DNA of 64,000 bases, taken from contig OZ024897.1 of assembly GCA_964017195.1 (NCBI GenBank), forward strand, positions 40,976,924 to 41,040,923. The letters are read 5' to 3'. Made by a program: the position numbers and the translations under genes. This document shows, piece by piece, positions 1-12,600 of the stretch. Source of the stretch: Siderastrea radians (taxonomy: Eukaryota > Cnidaria > Anthozoa > Scleractinia > Rhizangiidae). The notes beneath the pieces were generated by a model. That model did no database searches and had not been told where the DNA came from. It saw only the letters and a list, made by a program, of their open reading frames with translations. The first letter of the stretch is position 1, and every line of letters starts with the position of its first letter.

Positions 1-138
1 ACTTGACTCTGATGATGACTTCCGCTCAGGTTGTCGAAACGTCAGTCAATGTCACCTCAAACAGTCCTTCGCAAGACTACACTCACCCGGACGATCACAA
101 TTTACCGAATTATGATATGACTCCTGGGTCCAAACCAT

Positions 139-339
139 TTACAATGTGATTGTTGATATCGCTCGTTTGTGTTCAGGCAGTCGAATATTCAAGTTGCTGC
201 CGCCCTCACCGATATAAGTGGCCTGGTAGTCGCAGCATTCGATCTTGTAAATTGCTCCCTGTCTGTCGTTTGGTTCGTCTTTGTCCATAGCGTTCGTCAG
301 TAGTTGTCGCAAAGTAGTGATAGGTTGTGAGTAACGCAA
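139..339 (-). pseudogene. GIY-YIG endonuclease fragment of a retroelement
   Basis: The minus-strand frame reads a GIY-YIG-like core (YKIECCDYQATYIGE) followed by an arginine and an EHK motif. This is the layout of the nuclease domain carried at the C-terminus of Penelope-like and related cnidarian reverse-transcriptase elements. Only about 65 residues are open and no RT domain is next to it, so it is a scrap rather than a gene. It lies just upstream of a transporter exon, in what is probably an intron. An alternative is a host GIY-YIG nuclease exon, but no splice sites support that. Confidence 0.55.
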
Positions 340-398
340 TTAACTTCTACAATGACGATCCCTTTTAAATTCCTTTAAAAAAAGTTTGTAACTTTCAG

Positions 399-638
399 GT
401 GGATTCCACGCTCTCCTCGGTGGCTAATCGCCAAGAATCGCTTGGAGGAAGCGCACGAGGAGTTAATGAAATGTGCCACAAACAATAACGTGACTGTCGA
501 TCCCGAGCATCTGAAACACGTGATCCAGGAAGTGGGGAAGAACGAGGCAAGAAAGGCTTCCGATGCAAACTACAGAATCCCTGGCATCGTGAAAACACCA
601 AGTTTTAATTTACAGAGGTTAATCTTGCTCTTCAACCG
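399..638 (+). CDS. SLC22-like exon: post-TM6 signature and cytoplasmic loop
   Basis: It follows a ttcag acceptor and ends CCG|GTGAGA. The first base completes a codon from an upstream exon. It encodes WIPRSPRWLIAKNRLEEA, the conserved motif after TM6, then a charged loop (KKNEARKAS-like) typical of the large intracellular loop. Confidence 0.85.
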
Positions 639-3600
639 GTGAGAATTTTTGCCATAAGTGGTCTTTATCTTTGTTGTTATTCAGAGACAAACTACCTCCT
701 AATAATATCCTTAGTTTCAGACACGTCAACTTTACGCCCAATATGCAATTCGCTGCTTTAAAAAAGGACCAGGGGGCCTGGGATCAGAAAACAATGTGCC
801 CATTATTTAAACGAAGTCTAACTTAGATCGTGCTTTAATTGGGTTAAGGCAACAAATAAACCTCTACATCTGTTTACAAGTGGGTTATTTATAAGAAATA
901 AACGTTCTTGTAGTCTGTGCTGCATGCCTGATTAACATTAATTACGGTAAAGAAGGCTTACATATTTGGGTATGCCAGAATGAAATCGACTTAGACCGCA
1001 GTTTTGTCAAACCTCTTCTAAACTTTGTTTAAATAACCGGCCCAATCAGTTACAGAGAAATGAGAAATGAAAGAGAATATCAGAATAAGTAGCCTTACAA
1101 AGTTGGGAAATTTTGGATGAAGTCACCAAAGTTAAAACTACAAAAATTATTTATCACCTTATATTCCACGCGCGCTATTGAAACAATGATTGATAATAAA
1201 CTTGGGCTGCCTTTCCTGTCTTCCTAGATTTGTGAACTCCCTGACTATATGGGGAATAGAATACAGCATTGAAAACTTCGCCGGGAATACGTACCTGAAC
1301 TTCTTTATTCTGAGTTTGACTTTCTTCCCACCCATCATACTCTACCACTTCTGCTTAAAGAGGTAAGAGCAATACCAAACAATTTAAAATACAAAATTAG
1401 CCATCAAAGTTAGGAGCAACTTTTGGTGTTTTCATGACAGCATTGTCTGCTCAAATGAACAAAATGGAAAAATTATTACAATTTGTGCTCTACATGAATG
1501 ATATATGGCGCCCACGGTAAGTCCTGATTTGAGTTCCTGAATGAAGAGGATCTGGAATTACTTTCCAATGGCATTCTGAGCTTCTAAGCATTGTTTTGCA
1601 TTGTTTAATTTACTCTGAGATTTTGTAGTGAAAGCACTCCCCAAATCGCCATTAGCTGATTTCATCCACTTACCCTGTTAGACATGTGTTCAACAAAGCC
1701 TAAGCTATTCACAGTCTTGACTCATACACTGTAAGTTCCTGTGGAATTAACAACGATTTATTCCATCATGGACTTCATGTTTTTTGCGATAAATACATCA
1801 AAATACAGTTGAAGCTGTCTTCGACCTTCAACAGTTTCTGTTGAACGTGTTACACAATGCAGTAATCATATTCATTCGCACCTTATTATGTAATAATAGT
1901 TATATGCAATCGCACCTTATCATGTAATAATTACACGCACTTCCATCTTATTTGGATTGCCACGTACTTATGCAGATAACATGTATATAAACTTGTAGCT
2001 ACTTAATAAATTCAGTTCTTAATAAATTCAATTCTGTTACCGAACAGATTGAAGGTTGAAGGGGAGTTTTGGTGAAAACGAGTTTCCATGCATATGCAAA
2101 TAAAACTCATTTTCATTCAAAGGCTGTGCACCGGACGTCGCTTTGAAAAAGAGGCTTAGACAACTTAAAAATACCTATAAAGAAAGTGATAACGCCGTTT
2201 CAAACTGTCACTCCAGTTTCAAAATTGAAACTGAGAGTCAAGTCAGTATTTGTCAGTTTCAAAATTGAAACTGACAAATACTGACTTTACTCAGAGAGAA
2301 TGAGCAAGCCCGGCCTACGAAGTAATTTTCTTAACTATTAAAGACCAACAAAGGACTGAGAAGTGACAATCGGTTTAGAGGTGGTTGGTACTGAGCCAAG
2401 CAAAAAACACATTCAAATGAGCATTATACTGAGAATTTTACTAAGTGAATTTTAGTGAAAGCATTTTGGTAACATTTTATGGAGAAAGCCAGGCTGAATC
2501 AAAACCTAACTAATGCTCGAAGTGCCAAGGAAGGATAGTTAGTCTCCTTTTATTCAATCTTCTTGCTTTTTCGCTCTTGGCAAGTTTTTGTTCTTAAAAA
2601 AACTGATCGAAGCGCAGGAAACGGATCAAACCAATAGAATGTTCCTTTTTTTCAAAACTACATACACACATACACACTTAAAAGAATTTCTTGTACTATC
2701 AGGTGTTCTATTCCATGAGGCAGCCGCTAGATATTTGAAAGACTTCAAACCAAAATCGGTTGTTTTTACTGAGGGAATACTCAGTTTTCTTTCCCCTCTT
2801 AAATTATAAGAACAGGAGCCATAATCGGGGACGGAGACCGTAAGTGCAGGGTCCACGCGGCCCCATCGAAAAAGACAAATGTGCTATTTTTAGAGAAAAT
2901 TGCGCCACCCTCAACGTCATAAACGCGCGTAGGTACACGCAAATTTGCGTACAACGAAGGTGCGCTGGATATGATAGATAACTCGGCAACAAGGCGCGTA
3001 GCGCCAAAATGGTTATAATTATTTGATATCCAGCAAGCCCGAGTAGAATAATTGTTTTAATAATTAAAAAGGCAATCATTGGTTGCTATAAAATTAAGAA
3101 AGAGAAAAAAAAGAGAGAGAAACTCCAAGATATAAAAGGGAACAAGAATCGATCGCGATCACATCACTGACCGAAAGAGGCGCGAAAACCTTGCGAAGTG
3201 TTGCAGCGTTTTTTGCGGAGCTGAATGAATCAATGAAAATGCTCCAAAGTGAACGTACAAGCACAAGGTTTGGAAAAAATCTTCCAATATGGGCTCTGAA
3301 ATGTGGTACGTGTTTGCTTTTTCCTGAAAAATTGTTGTAATCATGGTTCAAAGCGGATTGAAGCTGTACGATCTTACCTTAATACATGTAGCTGCGGGAT
3401 TTCAAATGAACGAGTTTGTAATCGCTCCGTTCGCACAACGCTGACAACGGATCGAGCCATCGTGTGTTTGTTTGATTGAACTGAAGAGAGAATTACTATT
3501 TTAACTTAAAGGATAATTTCTATGTAGCTCACTGAAACAAGACTACGGAAGTGAGGAACATTAGAATCCACCATCTTACTTTTTTAAGCGCAAACCACAA

Positions 3601-6600
3601 AACGCAGATGAGTCTCAGCTTACTGAGCTTAGAGCCCGCGGACGGAATGGTAAAAGCATCTCTCAAACAACTGTGACAGCGATTCAAGGTATTTTACATG
3701 GCATCTGATTTATATCTGGACATTTGGAGCTGCTGGAACACAGAGAGAGCTACATCGAGTACAGGTAAATCAGTGTCAATTTTGCGTGGTATAGCCAAAA
3801 AAATTTCGCCTTTCTGGCTCTGAATTTGTTCAATGCTTGTTGTTCAGACTGCCGCATGATTTTTGTACCGACTCGCCACAAAAATTTGTATTAAATGCCT
3901 TATTTTGTCTTGTCTCGATATTTCGGAGTCAAAGCCTTCCGTAAAAACCTACTGTTTGTGAAATTTTAAGAACAAGTGATTGACTTGACGATAAAAGAAA
4001 TTGTAAACACAGAGCTAAATGCTTAAAGTGCCACTGGCACCAGAATTTTGGTATTCCATGTTTTTACATTTTCGAACATAGTTTGTGGTTCTTAGTCACC
4101 ATGCCAAATTTCAACTTATTACGACGACTAGAAGTTGCTTTTTTCGGACGGTTTTTGCCGAGATTTTGCGGCCGCCATTACTGGCTCTTGTTCCGGAAGC
4201 TGGCTTGCGAATGAGCGGAAGTGACGTCAGAGGCTCACCTCAAACCTAGTGCCTTCACATGGTTACTTCCCACGGGAGAGCAAATTGTCGCTCGAGGAAA
4301 GATTTCTTGCCAACTGTTTGTTGCACGACTTTGAAATCTTCCTTGCTACAGCAGTAATGACAGGTAGCACTTGTGTTGTACAATGCTACAACAATAAATC
4401 CAACCACCGAGCTGGTATTTTGCTTCATTGAAGCCCTGCTAGCGGACCGGCAATGGCAAAACATAGGTGCGCAATACGCGCAGAGCCAATGACGTTTTTT
4501 TTCACAATATGGTGAAATTTGTCCTGACAATCTATGGGACCTTACACCTCCAGTAAGTCCCACACTAACCCCTCAGCCCCCCCCCCCCCCCCCACCACCA
4601 CCATCGAAAAGATCTTGTGGTTATCCACTATAAAACCTGGTAATGATTCAGCAGCGTGACTACGCGGAGTAAAAAAAAAACCGAAGAAAGCTCTTTGTTT
4701 CACGGTTCTTCAAAGAACACAGACAAAAACAAGTAAACTTAAACTTAAACTCACCGTCGAAAAATATTGCATACATAATTTAGGCAAAGATCAGTGGAAA
4801 GTTAACAATTTTACTTCAGAAATAAATGCAAGTTGCAGTTGAACCTTTTAATTTCTTACTTCTACCGGCAAATATCCAATACTTTTCAGTGCTCATAAAC
4901 GGTCAACTTTCTAAAGGGTGCCGTTTTGACGCTCTGCGTGATTTGCGTGACACACGACTCGCTTTACTTTGTTTAATTTGAAAGGTTTCAGACGTTTCAG
5001 GCAACCACTTACGTTCTTAGTACATTGTATTGTCAAAACAGGAGTCTGCCATCAAACGGCGTTTCTTGTATCCACAATATTTTCGTTCGAAATCGGTTTG
5101 AACTAGCGTTTATAAACACGACTGAAATAGTTTTGCAACTATATTTATTTCCCCTGTTATTTGAAGTTGCTTGCTTTGTAATCAAGTCGGCTATAATAAT
5201 TTTCGTCTTTTTGCTTCACAAATCGACCAAAGTATGTTTACATTTGTAACTTTCCCACGGTACAAAGTTATTTTTAGCTCACGTGTTTAATTGGAGTCTC
5301 AACCTACAGCCGAATAAATTTCGTTTGCTTTACCTTCGAAGAGTATGAAAATGTTCAAATTCAGCTCGCTTTACAGTAGATCCAACAGGTCTCTGTTAGA
5401 ATGCTTTGTCACACATCTGTTGTTGTTAATCTTTCGGTACTGTTTCGGTCGGTTCGAGATGTTTCAAGTGTTGCGTTACATTCCTTATAAGGCTGAAATT
5501 ACAGTTGTCAACTATGCAAATTTCTCAACATACGCTTTACACTTTGAGCTATGAATAACCCCGAAATAACGTTTATTATTTTTTTCTCAGCGCGTGAGCG
5601 GGCAAGATGAACCAAATCCTGCAATCTGATTGGTTCCGGGAGCGGGCGGAATTTTCCGATCTTGACCGCGGTCAACGGAACGTCAATAACAAAAAATTTG
5701 TAATGGGTTTTTAAAACCTTTAAAATCTTTAAAACGTTCTCCGAAACTTAGAATTCTGAAATTTTTTGTACATTGTCGTTAAAAACTTTCTTTCCAAACT
5801 TCCTGGTTAAAATACCGAAGGTTGTACAATGTAAATCGCCTCTTCCCTTTCGACAAACATTTGAGTAAATCGAGCAGGAGTTAGCTACATGTATCGAAAT
5901 TTGGGAAAATAAAGGGGTTTCTTTTAGTTATATTGCTTCCTGTGATCTCTGAGTTTTAACAGAGTAAAAAAGCGTATTTTGCTGCTCTGGTGTCACAAAC
6001 GGCTTCGTTTCATGGTTCATTTTACGCGCGCTTGCAAAACGTTGCTTTCCGAAAACAACAAGATACGTTTAACTTTTGAAAAACAACAAGAAAAAAATAA
6101 AAATATTATTTGCCGGCCTTGGTCGGTCCGTATTGAGAAAAACTGTGCCCTCGGTCTTGAGCACGGCCCTCGGCCTGCGGCCTCGGGCCGTACTCAAGAC
6201 CTCTGGCACAGTTTTTCTCAATACGGACCTCCCGGCCGGCAAATAATATATATGTATCTTATTAAGATTTTACTACATCCATCCTCTAATTCCTTGATCA
6301 CCACTGTGACTTGGATTTTAATACTAGTTTCATTCAAGTTTTTCAGTTTTAAGAATAGCTAGCAACAAGCCGCGCAATTTCCGATTTAGTTTTAATTGGG
6401 TTCATGTTTTATAACACGCACACAAAAATGACACTGCAAATTTTAGATTCGCTGTTACCGAGTAGCCTGCGTTGCAGCCGGCCCACGCGTTGTCGAAACT
6501 CGAAACCGTCGATATTCTATACAGGCGGTGTAGAGTGTCTGCGACGCAGGCTATTACCGAGAGATAATCCCGAAAAATTTTATGCTGTTTTACTCTACTC

Positions 6601-9600
6601 TTTTCACTATCGTTAAAAACTTGGGCTTTAAATATTGTTTCTTTCACTGTTAATTAGGGATCGATGTAACGTTAATTTCCACGTTCTGTTCATACAACAT
6701 CTCAAATTGGCAAGGGCTATCTCTAAAATAGGGAACGGGGAATCAAGGAACGGGGAACGGGGAATGGGGAACGGGGAACGGATAACGAGGAACAGGGAAT
6801 GGGGAACGGGGAATCTCTAAAATAGGGAATATCTAACACAGGGAATCTCTAAAATAGGGAATCTCTAAAACGGGGAATCTCTAAAATAGGGAATCTCTAA
6901 AACGGGGAATCTCTAAAATAGGGAATCTCTAAAATAGGGAATCTCTAAAACGGGGAATCTCTAAAATAGGGAATATCTAAAACGGGGAATCTCTAAAATA
7001 GGGAATCTCTAAAATGGGGAATCTCTAAAACGGGGAATCTCTAAAATAGGGAATCTCTAAAACGGGGAATCTCTAAAATAGGGAATCTCTAAAATAGGGA
7101 ATCTCTAAAACGGGGAATCTCTAAAATAGGGAATATCTAAAATAGGGAATCTCTAAAACGGGGAATCTCTAAAATAGGGAATATCTAAAGCAAGGAATCT
7201 CTAAAATAGGGAATCTCTAAAACGGGGAATCTCTAAAATAGGGAATCTCTAAAACGGGGAATCTCTAAAATAGGGAATCTCTAAAATAGGGAATCTCTAA
7301 AACGGGGAATCTCTAAAATAGGGAATATCTAAAGCAGGGAATCTCTAAAATAGGGAATCTCTAAAACGGGGAATCTCTAAAATAGGGAATCTCTAAAACG
7401 GGGAATCTCTAGAATAGGGAATCTCTAAAATAGGGAATCTCTAAAACGGGGAATCTCTAAAACGGGGAATCTCTAAAATAGGGAATCTCTAAAACGGGGA
7501 ATCTCTAAAACAGGGAATATCTAAAGCAGGGAATCTCTAAAATAGGGAATCTCTAAAACGGGGAATCTCTAAAATAGGGATCTCTAAAACGGGGAATCTC
7601 TAAAATAGGGAATCTCTAAAATAGGGAATCTCTAAAACGGGGAATCTCTAAAATAGGGAATCTCTAAAACGGGGAATCTCTAAAATAGGGAATCTCTAAA
7701 ATAGGGAATCTCTAAAGCAGGGAATCTCTAAAGCAGGGAATCTCTAAAATAGGGAATCTCTAAAACGGGGAATCTCTAAAATAGGGAATCTCTAAAACGG
7801 GGAATCTCTAAAATAGGGAATCTCTAAAATAGGGAATCTCTAAAACGGGGAATCTCTAAAACGGGGAATCTCTAAAATAGGGAATCTCTAAAACGGGGAA
7901 TCTCTAAAATAGGGAATATCTAAAGCAGGGAATCTCTAAAATAGGGAATCTCTAAAACGGGGAATCTCTAAAATAGGGAATCTCTAAAACGGGGAATCTC
8001 TAAAATAGGGAATCTCTAAAATAGGGAATCTCTAAAACGGGGAATCTCTAAAATAGGGAATCTCTAAAATAGGGAATCTCTAAAACGGGGAATCTCTAAA
8101 ATAGGGAATCTCTAAAATAGGGAATCTCTAAAACGGGGAATCTCTAAAATAGGGAATCTCTAAAACGGGGAATCTCTAAAATAGGGGATCTCTAAAATAG
8201 GGAATCTCTAAAACGGGGAATCTCTAAAATAGGGAATATCTAAAACGGGGAATCTCTAAAATAGGGAATCTCTAAAATGGGGAATCTCTAAAACGGGGAA
8301 TCTCTAAAATAGGGAATCTCTAAAATAGGGAATCTCTAAAACGGGGAATCTCTAAAATAGGGAATCTCTAAAACGGGGAATCTCTAAAATAGGGGATCTC
8401 TAAAATAGGGAATCTCTAAAACGGGGAATCTCTAAAATAGGGAATATCTAAAACGGGGAATCTCTAAAATAGGGAATCTCTAAAATGGGGAATCTCTAAA
8501 ACGGGGAATCTCTAAAATAGGGAATCTCTAAATCCAGAAGCCCGAACTAAAATTTCATGTCTGTTTTTCTCTCCACCATAATTTGGAAAGGATAGATAAC
8601 CCAAGATGGCAGTTCACGTTTGTAATGGGAATTCTTTGGATAATTTTTTCATGGCCAATCAAAGAAAACGTAATGATAACTTTGTACAAGTGGCATCGGA
8701 ATGGCGCGCAGCACTGTAACAGAAAAGCGCTGCTTCGATTGCGAATTGCCGAGTCGACCAAGCCGTGTTCCACCGTGGAAAGGTAAGCAAACATCACAAC
8801 CCGTGATACCCTGCTAACAGGGACTTTTCGTTTTGTATTCACGATAAACAAAGCAACTAAGCGAAATACGAGAGACGCAAACATCATCATACATGCTAAG
8901 AAAACTTTCCAGAAAGAAACACTCTGCTAGCAGGGTATACCTATAAACTGTAAACTGTTAAGCACGTTTTCGAATTCTCGTATGAACGGTAACAATACCT
9001 ATGTTATATTATTTTACTGTAAGCAAAAGAAAAAATGTACAACAGCCTCATTTTACCAATAACTAATAAAGGAGCCATTTACGCTGGCTTTGCGCCTCGA
9101 GCCAACGACATGTGACTGTGATGTCGTGACCTTTTACGTCTCGATTGTGATGGCGTGACTTTTGACATCTTGAGCCAAAAACATGTTGCGTTTTGAGCGG
9201 TGACTGTTATTGTCTAGACTTGTTTCAGATGTACCTTATTTTTACTTATCTTCGCGCGTCTTAATTTTAGCGAATTGAAAAAAAAATTGAGAAATTAAAG
9301 GCCAGCACAAAAAATCCTCTCAAAATTTACACACGCAGAATGTAATACACTCGTGAGAAATTTACATAATCAAACATATGAATCAATAAATATAAGAACG
9401 ATTTTCGTTTGACATGGAAGTAACTACGTGCGAACAAACAACAGAGGAATCAAACAATGGCAATTTAATTTAATTGGTTTAGGGAACAGACACAAACGCA
9501 CACGGCTTTTGGTTGGTTTAGCGAACATCAAGCATTTTCCACCTAGTAAAGAGCTTTCATGTACCTCTGTATTCAGCAATACGGTTGCACAATGGAACAA

Positions 9601-12600
9601 TGCTTTACCCATATTAGGGTTCTCTTCAGCGGTAAAGGAACGACGTCTTGTTTTCACATTTTTAACTAGTGGCTGATGAAACAAATAACGAACGCTTACG
9701 GAAACACTTTTTCAAGGTCAAATGAAAATCGCTCTTTTAGCAAGTTCTTACCAACATACCCACTACCGTCTTGATCTGCAAACTAGTGAATGACGGACTG
9801 TTCATTACCTCTGCAGAGGTTTAGAAAAGTAACATTTTATGGACAATTGTTTCACGAAATGGAATACTCTTTCACCAGTTTGTCTTCTTGAAATCGCGAA
9901 ATCAAAGCCTCGTAAATATTGGCTTGCCAAAATGGCGAAATTAAGTACGGCTGTATGTCGCGGGTTTGATGGGTATCTTGTCGAGATCAAAAGGGGAAAG
10001 AAGAAATCGAAACAGAAAGTTACCGCTTGAAAGGTTATTGGAAAATGGGAATGCAGTCTACAGGGCGAGCTTTGCTGATTTGGCAAACATCGAATCCGGC
10101 TCCGATTAATCTTTTCCAGTGCCTTCGATGATGTTTATTTTTTCTCTGGAAGCCCAGTTCGAACAAGTTTGAGTGTCTTGTTATTGACCTTAAAACAGGG
10201 ATTTTTTTGTTTTGGCCCTTAAATGCCTTGCTTAACTTGTGTCAGTTAGAGGGCCCTAACAAGCAGTACCAAGTCGCACGGGATTGTTGTTGTTGTTGTT
10301 GATAACACTGTTAAAAACGTATCCTAATAATTACAACTGTTAACGAACACTGTTTGCTGCCAAACGTATCAGAAATGCAGTTTTTTTTTCACGAGAGTTT
10401 CGAAGAATACAGTTTATTCTATGTAAGATAAGAGTGCAAATTCGTAAAAGAGAAGAGTTTTGTTGAAATTACAATTAAAAAGGGTTTTCATTCAACCATA
10501 GGTAATAAAAGAATCTGGTTTATGAAGCTCAGTGAAGTCCTTTGTTTTATTACTTTTGTTAGGTTTTGAATTTTGCATGAGCAACTAACCAATGAAATTG
10601 TTACTGTTAAGATATTCAGCCACAGCATATGAACTTTAAACAAAGGAATGTGCACGGTCATGGTACTTTTAAACTTGCAAGGTTTTGTAGCCAGTTTTTA
10701 ATTTGGCAATTCACACGTTTCCTTTTCGGTAAGGACATGTTATTGTTTGGTATTGTCTAAAGTTTTATCCGTCACAATGACGCATAAATTTCAAAGCAAC
10801 GTAACTAGGGATAATTACTTACTCATTTCTTCGCCTCTTCGGAATATTTCACCCGATCCAGTCTGAAAGGTGTAGCAGAGAAAACCAGCAGTCGCGATTT
10901 CCAGTAACGTTTCCAGTGTGCTCGGAAAAATTGACAGAAAATGGAAAAATGTTTCTGCTTACATTTTCTGATCAGCTACACCCCTTCAACTTCAAGGATT
11001 CTAAACCATTTCTGAACTGAAATTTGATTACAGTTTTTTGACATCCGATTCCCTCTTTCTCGCGCAGACACTGTAATCCGCACCATATTTGGATCAATTG
11101 AAAGGCCTATTATTCAGGCTGAGAAAAAAATGCATACCGACGAAAGTAGGATCCTATATGTTAGAGACTCCCTATTATAGAGATTCCCTACTTTAGAGAT
11201 TCCCTGTTTTAGATATTCCCTGTTTTAGAGATTCCCCATTTTAGAGATTCCCTATTTTAGAGATTCCCTATTTTAGAGATTCCCCATTTTAGAGATTCCC
11301 TATTTTAGAGATTCCCTATTTTAGAGATTCCCTATTTAAGAGATTCCCTATTTTAGAGATTCCCCGTTTTAGAGATTCCCCGTTTTAGAGATTCCCTATT
11401 TTAGAGATTTCCTATTTTAGAGATTCCCCGTTTTAGAGATTCCCTATTTTAGAGATTCCCTGTTTTAGAGATTCCCTATTTTAGAGATTCCCCATTTTAG
11501 AGATTCCCTATTTTAGAGATTCCCTATTTTAGAGATTCCCTATTTTAGAGATTCCCCGTTTTAGAGATTCCCCGTTTTAGAGATTCCCTATTTTAGAGAT
11601 TCCCTATTTTAGAGATTCCCTATTTTAGAGATTCCCCGTTTTAGAGATTCCCTATTTTAGAGATTCCCTATTTTAGAGATTCCTCGTTTTAGAGATTCCC
11701 TATTTTAGAGATTCCCCGTTTTAGAGATTCCCTGTTTTAGAGATTCCCCGTTTTAGAGATTCCCTATTTTAGAGATTCCCTATTTTAGAGATTCCCTATT
11801 TTAGAGATTCCTCGTTTTAGAGATTCCCTATTTTAGAGATTCCCCGTTTTAGAGATTCCCTGTTTTAGAGATTCCCCGTTTTAGAGATTCCCTGTTTTAG
11901 AGATTCCCTATTTTAGAGATTCCCTATTTTAGAGATTCCCCGTTTTAGAGATTCCCTATTTTAGAGATTCCCCGTTTTAGAGATTCCCTATTTTAGAGAT
12001 TCCCTATTTTAGAGATTCCCTATTTTAGAGATTCCCTATTTTAGAGATTCCCCGTTTTAGAGATTCCCCGTTTTAGAGATTCCCTATTTTAGAGATTCCC
12101 TATTTTAGAGATTCCCTATTTTAGAGATTCCCCGTTTTAGAGATTCCCTGTTTTAGAGATTCCCCGTTTTAGAGATTCCCTATTTTAGAGATTCCCCGTT
12201 GTAGAGATTCCCCGTTTTAGAGATTCCCTATTTTAGAGATTCCCTATTTTAGAGATTCCCCGTTTTAGAGATTCCCTATTTTAGAGATTCCCCGTTTTAG
12301 AGATTCCCTATTTTAGAGATTCCCTATTTTAGAGATTCCCCGTTTTAGAGATTCCCTCTTTTAGAGATTCCCTATTTTAGAGATTCCCTATTTTAGAGAT
12401 TCCCCGTTTTAGAGATTCCCCGTTTTAGAGATTCCCTGTTTTAGAGATTCCCCGTTTTAGAGATTCCCTATTTTAGAGATTCCCTATTTTAGAGATTCCC
12501 TATTTTAGAGATTCCCCGTTTTAGAGATTCCCTATTTTAGAGATTCCCCGTTTTAGAGATTCCCTATTTTAGAGATTCCCTATTTTAGAGATTCCCTATT

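Noticed and set aside
5979..6362. 127-codon ORF
   Set aside because: It runs through the 6103-6249 palindrome and has no homology-like motif; likely chance.
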